From positions 5,332,001 to 5,396,000 of the forward strand of contig NZ_CP079863.1 of assembly GCF_025263485.1 (NCBI RefSeq): a stretch of 64,000 nt of DNA, given 5' to 3'. Position 1 is the first letter of the stretch. The number at the start of each line of letters is the position of its first letter. The DNA is from Mycobacterium sp. SMC-2. Its GTDB lineage: Bacteria > Actinomycetota > Actinomycetes > Mycobacteriales > Mycobacteriaceae. Below the pieces are notes generated by a model. It was not told where the DNA came from. It saw nothing but the letters and a program-made list of their open reading frames with translations, and ran no database searches. Position numbers and translations under genes: made by a program. Positions 16,479-24,250 of this stretch are shown here, in pieces.

Positions 16479-17372
16479 ATGGAGGTCGGATTCATCGGCT
16501 TGGGGAACATGGGTTTCCCCATGGCGCGCCGCCTGATTCACCAACACCATGACGTCGTCGCCTTCGACACGCGCGACGCGGCGCTCGAGCGCATCGTCGC
16601 CCTGGGGGCGCGGCCCGCGTCATCGCCGAAAGAGGTCGCCGACCGTACCGAAACGGTCATGGCCAGCCTGCCAACGCCGACCGCCTCGCTCGAGGTGGCG
16701 ACCGGTCCGGCGGGGGTGATCGAGGGCGCGCGGGTCAAGCGCTATGTCGACTTGTCCACCGTCGGCAGTCGTACGGCGACCCAGATCCATGACCGACTCG
16801 CCGATCGGGACATCGCGGCAATCGACAGCCCGGTCAGCGGCGGGGTCGGCGGGGCCGAGCGGGGCGCGCTCGCGGTCATGGTGTCCGGCCCGCGCGCTGA
16901 GTTCGACGTCATTCGACCCGCGCTCGAAACCATCGGCCGGCCCTTCTACGTCGGAGCCAAACCCGGCTCGGCGCAGACCATGAAGCTGGCCAACAACATC
17001 CTGGCGGCCAATGTCCTGGCCGCGACCGCCGAGGTCGTCGTGATGGGCGTCAAGGCCGGACTGGACCCAGGCGTGATGATCGAGGTGCTCAACGCCGGCT
17101 CCGGCGCGACGAGCGCCAGCCGGGACAAGTTCCCCCGCGCGATCCTCCCCCGGACGTTCGATTACGGGTTCGCCACCGGGCTAATGGTCAAAGACGTGCG
17201 CCTGTACCTCGACGAAGCGGAAGCGCTCGGCGTGCCGACGGAGGTCGCCGCAACCATCGGCCGAATCTGGGAGGCCACCGCGGCGGATCAGGGCCCCGAT
17301 TCGGACTTCACCGCGGTGATCAAACCGCTGGAGAACGCCGCGGGCGTGACGGTCGGCCGATCCCCCGCCTAG
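16479..17372 (+). CDS. NAD(P)-binding 3-hydroxyacid dehydrogenase (HIBADH family)
   Basis: This 297-residue protein has GFIGLGNMGFPMA (4-16) for NAD(P) binding, the substrate motif SPVSGGVGGAERG (117-129), the catalytic Lys169 in MKLANN and a C-terminal LMVKDVRLYLDEA. It belongs to the beta-hydroxyacid dehydrogenase family (3-hydroxyisobutyrate, tartronate semialdehyde and related). It follows the carboxymuconolactone decarboxylase-like gene directly and recalls Rv0770. Two more members of the family are encoded in tandem at 28333-29951. Confidence 0.9.
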   Translation: MEVGFIGLGNMGFPMARRLIHQHHDVVAFDTRDAALERIVALGARPASSPKEVADRTETVMASLPTPTASLEVATGPAGVIEGARVKRYVDLSTVGSRTATQIHDRLADRDIAAIDSPVSGGVGGAERGALAVMVSGPRAEFDVIRPALETIGRPFYVGAKPGSAQTMKLANNILAANVLAATAEVVVMGVKAGLDPGVMIEVLNAGSGATSASRDKFPRAILPRTFDYGFATGLMVKDVRLYLDEAEALGVPTEVAATIGRIWEATAADQGPDSDFTAVIKPLENAAGVTVGRSPA

Positions 17373-17422
17373 CCGGTCGCCGCCCTCCCCGATAGGGGCC
17401 GATGGCACTTATCCACAGGCCG

Positions 17423-17437
17423 GAGAATGGTATTATC
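17423..17437. promoter_or_regulatory. Candidate operator, family A (GAGAAT-GGT-ATTATC)
   Basis: Half sites GAGAAT and ATTATC with the standard three-base spacer (GGAGAAT and ATTATCC if extended by one) lie in the 229-base gap before the amidohydrolase at 17602. One base differs from perfect symmetry. The gap holds nothing else I can name apart from an AT-rich stretch at 17535-17550 that may be promoter. Confidence 0.55.
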
Positions 17438-17601
17438 CAGTTTTAAGAACGATACTGGCGGCTAGGCCCGCAATAAGTCGCCTACCAGCATGGATGAATA
17501 ATCGATACGCTTACCGGAAACCCGTTGAACAAAATGTTAGATTGGCTATCATATGAGCTCGGACGGCTCGCTCCGGCCGCTGGAGCCGAAGGACGGCAAC
17601 C

Positions 17602-18693
17602 GTGATCGAACACGCTGACGGGACAAGCACACCGCTGATCGACGCGAGCGTGCATATCTTCTTCCCGTCCAACAAAGCGTTGCGGAGCGTCCTGCGGGAG
17701 CCGTTCAAGAGCCGCGGGTTCCCCGACTACGAGATGGACTGGTACGGCGCCCCGGGCGGTGAGTACGCGCCCAACACCGAGGGCCCGGACGGCCAGTATC
17801 CCGGATCCGATCCGGAATTCGTTGCCCACGAACTCTTTTCCAAGCGCGGGGTGGATGTGGCGGTCCTGCACCCGATGGGCCGCGGGATCATGCCCGACCG
17901 GCACCTGGGCAGCGCGCTGCACGCGGCGCACAACGAGATGATGGTGTCGGACTGGCTGGAGTCCCGCGAGTTCGGTGAGCGATTTCGCGGCACCATCCGG
18001 GTGAACCCGGACGACATCGCCGGCGCGCTTCGGGAGATCGAGAAGTGGCGTGGGCATCCGCGCGTGGTCCAGATCGGCGTACCGCTGCAAACCCGCGAGC
18101 TCTATGGCAAACCGCAGTTCTGGCCGCTGTGGGAGGCCGCAGTCGACGCGGGCCTGCCCGTCGCCCCGCACATCGAGGTCGGCTCGGGCATCGCATTTGC
18201 GCCCACGCCGTCCGGGAACACCCGCACCTACGAGCAGTACGTCAGCTTCATGGCGCTGAACTACATCTATCACCTGATGAACATGATCGCCGAGGGGGTG
18301 TTCGAGCGCTTCGACGGCCTGAAGTTCGTCTGGGGCGACGGCGCCGCGGACTTCGTGACGCCGTTCATCTGGCGCATGGACACGTTCGGCCGGCCGCACC
18401 TGGAGCAGACGCCGTGGGCGCCGCGGATCCCCAGCGACTACCTGCCCGGTCACGTCTATTTCGTTCAGGGCAGCCTGGACGGCCCCGGTGATGTCGAGTT
18501 CGCCGGCGAATGGTTCGGCTTCACCGGCAAGGACGACATGGTGATGTTCGGCTCCAGCTATCCGCACTGGCAGTGCGGCGATATCAGGAAGCTGCCCAGC
18601 GCGCTCTCCGCCGAGCAGCGCGAGAAGGTGTGCTGGCGCAATGCGGCGCAGCTCTACGGCATAGACATCCCCGCCGGGGTGGGCGCACAGTAG
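17602..18693 (+). CDS. Amidohydrolase-2 family protein with a substituted metal site
   Basis: This 363-residue TIM-barrel protein starts at GTG 17602. It belongs to PF04909 (decarboxylases and hydrolases related to ACMSD and LigY-type enzymes). The N-terminal metal motif is atypical (LIDASVHIFF). The C-terminal motif that normally reads SDYPH, whose Asp binds metal and activates water, reads GSSYPHW here. Ser in place of the Asp suggests weak or no catalysis. The next gene, 29 bases on, is a related amidohydrolase with an intact SSDYPHW. The two may form a hetero-oligomer in which this subunit is structural. It is the first gene behind the family A operator at 17423. Confidence 0.85.
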   Translation: MIEHADGTSTPLIDASVHIFFPSNKALRSVLREPFKSRGFPDYEMDWYGAPGGEYAPNTEGPDGQYPGSDPEFVAHELFSKRGVDVAVLHPMGRGIMPDRHLGSALHAAHNEMMVSDWLESREFGERFRGTIRVNPDDIAGALREIEKWRGHPRVVQIGVPLQTRELYGKPQFWPLWEAAVDAGLPVAPHIEVGSGIAFAPTPSGNTRTYEQYVSFMALNYIYHLMNMIAEGVFERFDGLKFVWGDGAADFVTPFIWRMDTFGRPHLEQTPWAPRIPSDYLPGHVYFVQGSLDGPGDVEFAGEWFGFTGKDDMVMFGSSYPHWQCGDIRKLPSALSAEQREKVCWRNAAQLYGIDIPAGVGAQ

Positions 18694-18722
18694 AAGTACG
18701 ACGTGAGACTGAGGAGTTTCAG

Positions 18723-19868
18723 ATGACGTTGACTCATTCGCAGGAGCGGCTTCCCGCTGCCGAGCGCATAGCCGTCCGGTGCGTCGACTCGGATGTCCAC
18801 CCGTCGCCCAAGCGCGGCGAGCTTGTCCCGTACATCCCCGAACCCTGGCGCAGCAAGTACTTCCTCACTCGCCATATCGGTGAGCAGATCTACTACGACG
18901 CCCCGGACTACGCGCACAGTTACGCGATGCGGGTGGACACCTTCCCCCCCAACGGCGAATTCCCCTGCAGCGACCCGGATATGGCATTTCGCCAGCTGAT
19001 CATGGAGGCGGGCTCCGACATCGCGATCCTGGAACCCGCCGCCTACCCGGCTCGCCTGCCCGAAGCGCAGCACGCGATGGCGGTCGCGTTGAACGACTGG
19101 CAGGCCAATCACTGGCTGGACAGCCACAACAACTGGCACGAGCGGTGGCGTGGTTCGATCTGCGCCGCCATCGAGGAGCCGGAAGCGTCCGTGCGCGAGA
19201 TCGAACGCTGGGCCGGGCACCCCTACATGGCCCAGATTCTGATCAAGGCCGAGCCGCGGCCGTCGTGGGGCCACCCGAAGTACGACCCGATCTGGGCCGC
19301 GGCGACCAAGCACGACATCACCGTCAGCTGCCACCTGTCACGCAGCCATTTCGAGGAGCTGCCGATCCCGCCGGTGGGATTCCCCAGCTACAACCACGAC
19401 TTCATGGTCACCTACTCGCTGCTGGCGGCCAATCAGGTGATGAGCCTGATCTTCGACGGCGTGTTCGACCGGTTCCCGACGCTGCGGATCGTGTTCGTCG
19501 AGCACGCGTTCACCTGGATCCTGCCGCTGATGTGGCGCATGGATGCGATCTACGAGGCGCGCAAGTCCTGGGTGGACATCAAGCGCAAGCCGTCGGAGTA
19601 CGTCAAGGACCACATCAAGTTCACCACCCAGCCGCTGGACTACCCCGAGGACAAGACCGAGCTGACCCGGGCGCTGGAATGGATGGAGTGCGAGAAGATC
19701 CTGCTCTTCTCGTCGGACTACCCGCACTGGACGTTCGACGACCCGCGCTGGCTGGTGAAGCACCTTCCCAAGGCGGCCCGCGACGCGGTGATGTACAAGA
19801 ACGGCATCGCGACCTACCACCTGCCCGAGACCGTTCCGGTCCTCGAGGGTCAGACCCGGGTGCTCTGA
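18723..19868 (+). CDS. Amidohydrolase-2 family protein
   Basis: The start is ATG 18723, preceded by GAGGAG; the longer open frame begins inside the previous gene. The 381-residue product has the N-terminal metal motif VDSDVHP (Asp24, His26), the middle TVSCHLSRSHFEELP segment and an intact LFSSDYPHW near the C-terminus. Members of this family hydrolyse or decarboxylate ring-cleavage products and often sit in aromatic or steroid-like degradation clusters. It is flanked by a metal-site-substituted relative and a Rieske ferredoxin, and the stop is two bases from the Rieske start, so the four genes 17602-21162 are probably one operon. Confidence 0.9.
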   Translation: MTLTHSQERLPAAERIAVRCVDSDVHPSPKRGELVPYIPEPWRSKYFLTRHIGEQIYYDAPDYAHSYAMRVDTFPPNGEFPCSDPDMAFRQLIMEAGSDIAILEPAAYPARLPEAQHAMAVALNDWQANHWLDSHNNWHERWRGSICAAIEEPEASVREIERWAGHPYMAQILIKAEPRPSWGHPKYDPIWAAATKHDITVSCHLSRSHFEELPIPPVGFPSYNHDFMVTYSLLAANQVMSLIFDGVFDRFPTLRIVFVEHAFTWILPLMWRMDAIYEARKSWVDIKRKPSEYVKDHIKFTTQPLDYPEDKTELTRALEWMECEKILLFSSDYPHWTFDDPRWLVKHLPKAARDAVMYKNGIATYHLPETVPVLEGQTRVL

Positions 19869-19869
19869 G

Positions 19870-20280
19870 TTGACCCGCGAAGACAATGGGGCAGCCAAGC
19901 TGCCCGAACCCCGTCTCGCCCAGGGCCGCGAGCATGTCGTTGCAACCGTGGATGAGATACCTCCCGGCAAGCACAAGCTGGTCCCCATCGGGCGGCATGG
20001 TGTTGGGGTCTACAACGTCAACGGCAGCTTTTATGCGATCGCGAATTACTGCCCGCACCAAGGCGGTCCGCTGTGCTCGGGCCGCGCGAGGGGGCGCACG
20101 ATCGTCGACGAGACGGCTGCGGGTGACTCGGTGATGGTGCGCGACCTGGAGTTCATCTATTGCCCCTGGCACCAATGGGGTTTCGAGCTGGCGACCGGGA
20201 CGACCGCGGTCAAGCCGGAATGGAGCATCCGCACCTATCCGGTGCGCGTCGTCGGCAACGACGTTCTGGTGCAGGCCTAG
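19870..20280 (+). CDS. Rieske [2Fe-2S] ferredoxin-like protein
   Basis: This 136-residue protein starts at TTG 19870, one base after the amidohydrolase stop. The cluster ligands are Cys61 and His63 in CPHQGGPLC and Cys98 and His101 in CPWHQWGF, spaced as in Rieske ferredoxins. The loop between the two motifs is longer than in small ferredoxins (35 residues between Cys63-side and Cys98-side ligands). It lacks an oxygenase catalytic domain, so it must deliver electrons to another protein or act as a subunit. No Rieske-type oxygenase large subunit is in the window, so its partner is unknown. P450s or the amidohydrolase-linked pathway are candidates. Confidence 0.9.
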   Translation: MTREDNGAAKLPEPRLAQGREHVVATVDEIPPGKHKLVPIGRHGVGVYNVNGSFYAIANYCPHQGGPLCSGRARGRTIVDETAAGDSVMVRDLEFIYCPWHQWGFELATGTTAVKPEWSIRTYPVRVVGNDVLVQA

Positions 20281-20295
20281 TCACAGGAGAATCGG

Positions 20296-21162
20296 GTGCC
20301 TTCTATCGAGATCAACGGGGGAAACGTTGTCTACGAAATCCTCGGTGAGTCGGGCGATCTCATCGCGTTGACGCCGGGTGGCCGGTTCAGCAAGGAGATC
20401 GAGGGCCTGCGCCCACTGGCCGATGCGCTCGCCGCCGGCGGCTACCGCGTCTTGCTGTGGGACCGGCCCAATTGCGGCGCCTCCGATGTGCAGTTCTACG
20501 GGCAGAGCGAATCCCACATGCGCGCCGAGACGCTGCACAAGCTGGTGACCGGGCTGGGCTTCGAGCGTTGCATCCTTGCCGGCGGCTCCGGCGGCGCAAG
20601 GGATTCCATGCTCACCACGATGCTCTACCCCGAGATGGTCACCAAGCTCGTGGTGTGGAACATCGTCGGCGGCATCTACGGCACCTTTGTGCTGGGCTCC
20701 TTCTACATCATCCCCAGCATTCTCGCGGTGCGGGGCACCGGCATGGAGGGTGTGGTGAAGGTGCAGGAATGGCGCGACCGCATCGAGGAGAACCCGAACA
20801 ACAAGCAGCGGTTCCTCGACTTCGACAAAGACGAGTTCCTCAAGGTCATGCTGCGCTGGCTCAACGCGTTCGTGTCCAAGCCGGGGCAGACGATCCCCGG
20901 CGTGGAGGACGAGATGTTCGACCGGATCAAGGTTCCCACGTTGATCATTCGGGGCGGCGAGAACGACATGGATCACCCGAAGCGGACGTCGCTCGAGGTC
21001 AGCTGCCTGATCAAGGGATCGAAGCTCATCGATCCGCCGTGGCCGGAGGACGCGTGGGAGCGTGCCGCCGAGGACCGCGCGGCGGGGCGGGTTCAGCACT
21101 TCAACATGTTCGACACGTGGGTGCAGGCCGCGCCCGCGATTCTCGAGTTCCTGGGCTCGTGA
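20296..21162 (+). CDS. Alpha/beta hydrolase
   Basis: This 288-residue protein starts at GTG 20296 after AGGAGA. The fold is shown by LLWDRPNCGASD after strand 4, the nucleophile elbow AGGSGGARDS with Ser98, a late LIIRGGENDMDHPKRT that carries the acid, and a C-terminal His region (VQHFNMFDTW). The family includes C-C bond hydrolases for ring-cleavage products and epoxide hydrolases. It closes the amidohydrolase-Rieske operon and converges with the small gene at 21168. The GGSGG elbow, rather than GHSMG, is slightly unusual. The substrate is unknown. Confidence 0.88.
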   Translation: MPSIEINGGNVVYEILGESGDLIALTPGGRFSKEIEGLRPLADALAAGGYRVLLWDRPNCGASDVQFYGQSESHMRAETLHKLVTGLGFERCILAGGSGGARDSMLTTMLYPEMVTKLVVWNIVGGIYGTFVLGSFYIIPSILAVRGTGMEGVVKVQEWRDRIEENPNNKQRFLDFDKDEFLKVMLRWLNAFVSKPGQTIPGVEDEMFDRIKVPTLIIRGGENDMDHPKRTSLEVSCLIKGSKLIDPPWPEDAWERAAEDRAAGRVQHFNMFDTWVQAAPAILEFLGS

Positions 21163-21167
21163 TGTCC

Positions 21168-21641
21168 CTACACGGTGCGAATGTGAACCTCGCAGTTAAG
21201 CGACGCCTCCAGCGCGGTATGGATTCGACTCTCCGGAATGCGTTCGAGGTCCTTCTCCCGGAGTGTCACGTGCACGATGTCGAAACCGTCGTCGCCCGGG
21301 GTCCGCTCGATGTCGCCGGTGAGCCCGAACCCGGACAGCACACCGTGAGCGTCATCGTCGGTTCCCCGGCTGATGAAGGTGACGACGCCCGGAACCGGGG
21401 AGCCGCCGAACGCTTTGGCGCAGAGGTCTATCGCGACGCTCCTGGCCGCGTCGCCGCTTTCGGCGGCGATCAGCAATTCGACTTCACGGCGGGCGACGGG
21501 CATGGCCGCGAGGTCGTTCTCGACCACGCCGGCGCCCGCCTGTGCGGCGAGCTCGAGGAGCGCTGCCATGCCGTCTCGTAGCCGCGCCGGCGTGGACACG
21601 CGCTCCGGGTCGACATTGACGCGCACCACCGCAGTTCGCAT
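21168..21641 (-). CDS. Conserved small protein divergent from the NuoF-like gene
   Basis: The start is ATG 21641, 36 bases from the divergent NuoF-like gene. A longer open frame to 22100 would run through that gene antisense and is rejected. The 157-residue product (MRTAVVRVNVDPERVSTPARLRDGMAALLELA...) reads as a genuine globular protein. I do not recognise its family. There is no signal peptide or metal motif beyond single cysteines. The tight divergent pairing suggests it shares a promoter region, and perhaps a function, with the NuoF-like flavoprotein and its ferredoxin. Confidence 0.65.
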   Translation of the reverse strand: MRTAVVRVNVDPERVSTPARLRDGMAALLELAAQAGAGVVENDLAAMPVARREVELLIAAESGDAARSVAIDLCAKAFGGSPVPGVVTFISRGTDDDAHGVLSGFGLTGDIERTPGDDGFDIVHVTLREKDLERIPESRIHTALEASLNCEVHIRTV

Positions 21642-21677
21642 GTGCGCAAGCCTAACCAAGACGATGGCAGGCCAACC

Positions 21678-22985
21678 GTGAGCACCGCGCAATCCACCAC
21701 CATCACCACCGCCAGCTTCCCCGGCCATGAAACCCGGCTGCTGTTCGAACGAGCCGGGCAGGGGCGCGAGGACCTCGCGGCGTATCGGAACCTCGGCGGA
21801 TACCGCCCGCTTGCCGACTCCGATGGATTGCTCAGCGAGGTGGAAACCAGCGGGCTGGTCGGCCGCGGCGGTGCGGCCTTCCCGCTCGCGGTCAAGTTGC
21901 GTACGGTGCGCGATAACGGGCGCCTCGCCGACGGGGCCGTGGTCGTCGCGAATGGCGAAGAGGGAGAACCGGCTTCGGTCAAGGACCGATGGCTGCTGCG
22001 CAACCGCCCCCACCTGATCCTGGACGGGCTCAGGTTGGCCGCGGCGATGGTGGGCGCCGAGCGCGCATACGTCTATGTGTCCGACCCGGAAGCGGCACAC
22101 AGTGTCGGGGCCGCGCTCGGCGAACTCGATCCCGCCGCCCTCGGCAATGTGACGGTCGAAATGTCAACCGTGCAGCCCGGATATGTGGCCGGCGAGGAAA
22201 CCGCCGCCGTCCGCGCCATCAACGGCGGCCCGGCCAAGCCGACGGACAAGCCCCCACGCCCGTTCGAATCCGGTGTGGATGAGCGGCCGACGTTGGTGAG
22301 CAATGTCGAGACGCTGGCCAATCTGCCTTTCCTGCAGCGCCACGGCTCGGCGGCGTTCCGCTCGCAGGGTACGTCGCTGTCCCCGGGCACCTTCCTGGCC
22401 ACCATCACCGGGGCGGGCCGGACACCCGTCCTCTACGAACTCCCGCTCGGCTTGCCATTCACTGAACTTCTTGCCCTGCATGGTGTTTCGCCGGACCATG
22501 TGCGTGGAGCGCTGATGGGCGGCTATTTCGCCGGTCTGCTCAACCGCTCCGTGCTGGAGACAACTCTGGACCACGAGACGATGCGGCGACTCGGCAGTGG
22601 TTTGGGCTGCGGCGCGATCTCGGTGATCACCGACGACTGCCCCGTCGCCGTCGCGGCGTCGGTGCTGGCCTACTTCGACCGTGAAAACGCCGGGCAATGC
22701 GGCTCGTGCTTCAACGGGACGGCGGCGATGGCGGCCGTCGCGTGTGCGCTGCGCGACGACGCCGCGACGGCTGAAGACGTCCAACGGCTGCGCCGTTGGT
22801 CGGTGCTGCTGCGGGGGCGCGGCGCCTGTGCGACGCTGGACGCCGCCACGAATGTGGCCGCCAGCTTGCTCGCTCAGTTCCCGGGCGAAGTCACCGCGCA
22901 TCTCGATGGCACGTGCCCGGACTGCGCCCGCGGAGCGTTCCGCGCCGACCGTCCCTACGAGGCGGAAACGGTGAGGCTCGCATGA
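21678..22985 (+). CDS. NuoF-like NADH-binding flavoprotein (stand-alone)
   Basis: The start is GTG 21678; the 435-residue product resembles the NuoF subunit of complex I. It has GRGGAAFPLAVK (62-73) for NADH, NGEEGEPASVKDR (92-104) for FMN, and an SLBB-like middle. In NuoF the 4Fe-4S motif is CGQCxPCR plus a later Cys. Here it reads AGQCGSCF (Cys341, Cys344) plus Cys384 in RGACATLD, so the first ligand is Ala; an extra CPDC near the C-terminus may compensate. The ferredoxin gene follows with a four-base overlap. The pair is plausibly an NADH:ferredoxin reductase feeding P450s or the Rieske protein; this is inference. Confidence 0.82.
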   Translation: MSTAQSTTITTASFPGHETRLLFERAGQGREDLAAYRNLGGYRPLADSDGLLSEVETSGLVGRGGAAFPLAVKLRTVRDNGRLADGAVVVANGEEGEPASVKDRWLLRNRPHLILDGLRLAAAMVGAERAYVYVSDPEAAHSVGAALGELDPAALGNVTVEMSTVQPGYVAGEETAAVRAINGGPAKPTDKPPRPFESGVDERPTLVSNVETLANLPFLQRHGSAAFRSQGTSLSPGTFLATITGAGRTPVLYELPLGLPFTELLALHGVSPDHVRGALMGGYFAGLLNRSVLETTLDHETMRRLGSGLGCGAISVITDDCPVAVAASVLAYFDRENAGQCGSCFNGTAAMAAVACALRDDAATAEDVQRLRRWSVLLRGRGACATLDAATNVAASLLAQFPGEVTAHLDGTCPDCARGAFRADRPYEAETVRLA

Positions 22986-23278
22986 AAATTCGCTTGGACC
23001 GCACTATTTGCGACGGCTTCGGTATCTGCGCCAAGTACGCGCCCGGATACTTCTCGCTGGACGACTGGGGCTATGCGTCCCTCATCGGCGACGGCACCGT
23101 GGCGGAGTCGGATCGCGACGCGGTCATGCGCGCGCTGATGGACTGTCCGGTGCACGCCATCGCGGAGATCGGGGAACGCACCTCCCCGGCCCCCCACCCG
23201 CCGCTCACCGACGTGGAGGACCCGGCCGAGCACCTCAAAACCGAAGAGAACGAGGCGGAGTGGGGATTCACCCGCTGA
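22982..23278 (+). CDS. Ferredoxin (3Fe-4S/4Fe-4S type) coupled to the NuoF-like protein
   Basis: The start is ATG 22982 in an ATGA overlap with the NuoF-like gene; the longer frame from 22796 is not used. The 98-residue product has Cys10 and Cys16 in CDGFGIC and Cys55 in DCPVHAI, the P450-type ferredoxin layout with Phe in place of the second ligand. A charged tail (TSPAPHPPLTDVEDPAEHLKTEENEAEWGFTR) follows the cluster domain and is longer than in the other two ferredoxins of this window. It probably receives electrons from the NuoF-like protein. Confidence 0.9.
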   Translation: MKIRLDRTICDGFGICAKYAPGYFSLDDWGYASLIGDGTVAESDRDAVMRALMDCPVHAIAEIGERTSPAPHPPLTDVEDPAEHLKTEENEAEWGFTR

Positions 23279-23467
23279 TCACAAAGCGGCACTGAGCGAC
23301 GAGAGGAACTCCTGGGCCCGACGTCGCGACGCGGCGCGTTCGGTTGCGTCCTTGCCCAGGGGGACGATTCGCGCCGCGAGATCCGTGCACCCGCATCGCG
23401 GCGCGTCGGCGACCACCCCGGCCAGCCGGTCGGCCCGCGAGCGCTCCTTGTCGGAGCCAACCATCAT
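23279..23467 (-). CDS. Doubtful 62-residue ORF between two convergent genes
   Basis: The 213-base gap between the ferredoxin stop (23278) and the stop of the minus-strand gene at 23492 contains this frame (MMVGSDKERSRADRLAGVV...). The product has CGC and a basic C-terminal half but no recognisable domain, and no ribosome binding site precedes its ATG. It may be the decayed end of a gene or simply chance in GC-rich DNA. Nothing else is seen in the gap. Confidence 0.25.
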   Translation of the reverse strand: MMVGSDKERSRADRLAGVVADAPRCGCTDLAARIVPLGKDATERAASRRRAQEFLSSLSAAL

Positions 23468-23491
23468 GCCGACGCGTCTGCGGCCCCACAG

Positions 23492-24250
23492 CTATGGCAC
23501 GTAGCGGTCCCACTCGAACGGCACCACCGCGAAAAACGGTGCGGCGAACAGCGGTTCGACACCCGACTCGTCCCAGCGGGCTGACAGCACCGGCCGCAGC
23601 CGCTCCGCGGTCGCGACCGGGTCCTCGTCGAGGAAGCAATACGTGATCGATTGACCCCCTCGAGCGCTCGCCAGGTTCGCGTCGACCTGGCGCGACGCCG
23701 CCGACCAGACGCCGGCGACGCCGGCCACTTCCACGAGTGGGTCCGTCGCTGCCGATCCCCGCTCGACCAACAGGAACCCGCCCCGCACGGGCAGCCAGGG
23801 CAGGACGTCCGATCCCACCTTGACCCGCGGCGCGGCCACCTTGGCCTGCACCTCGTAGACGCCGCGCTCCACCGGCGGGAGCAGAGGGATTTTGCGGCCG
23901 GCGTTTCCGAGCGCCGTGGACAGCTCGTTGAACCCGCGCAGCCCGGCCGGGTCGGTGAAGAAGTACGTCATCACGTGGTCGACCGCGTCCAACGGCCCAC
24001 CGCGGAGCGCCCGCGCGGAGCGGCAGGCCGGCGTCGACACCAACCGCAGCGAGGCGCGCACCGCGGCCAAGCGGTGCTGCTCAGGTCGGTGGTCGAGGGT
24101 GTGCCAACGCAGGTACTCGGCGTCCAGTCCGTCGGGATGGCGGGTCGCCATCGACACGAACAGCGTGGTGATCTCTCCACGCCCGGTGGCGAGGATCTCG
24201 GCGACCTCGTCCGATGGGGTCCCAGAAAGCTGCATCGCGTTCGCCCTCAC
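23492..24250 (-). CDS. Conserved protein, probably a two-part dimeric alpha/beta-barrel fold
   Basis: The start is GTG 24250, in a four-base overlap with the epimerase stop; the longer frame to 24379 lies inside that gene. The 252-residue product has DAEYLRWHTLDHRPEQHRL near the N-terminus, which resembles the WYDxxHxPE helix of EthD-like dimeric alpha/beta-barrel proteins. A second half (LVEVAGVAGVWSAASRQVD..., QSITYCFLDEDP) looks like a repeat of the same fold. I cannot assign a reaction. Cotranscription with an NAD-dependent epimerase/reductase suggests a shared pathway. Confidence 0.6.
   Translation of the reverse strand: MRANAMQLSGTPSDEVAEILATGRGEITTLFVSMATRHPDGLDAEYLRWHTLDHRPEQHRLAAVRASLRLVSTPACRSARALRGGPLDAVDHVMTYFFTDPAGLRGFNELSTALGNAGRKIPLLPPVERGVYEVQAKVAAPRVKVGSDVLPWLPVRGGFLLVERGSAATDPLVEVAGVAGVWSAASRQVDANLASARGGQSITYCFLDEDPVATAERLRPVLSARWDESGVEPLFAAPFFAVVPFEWDRYVP

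Noticed and set aside
21168..22100. Long minus-strand ORF of 310 codons
   Set aside because: Only the last 157 codons (from ATG 21641) look like a protein; the rest is antisense to the NuoF-like gene.
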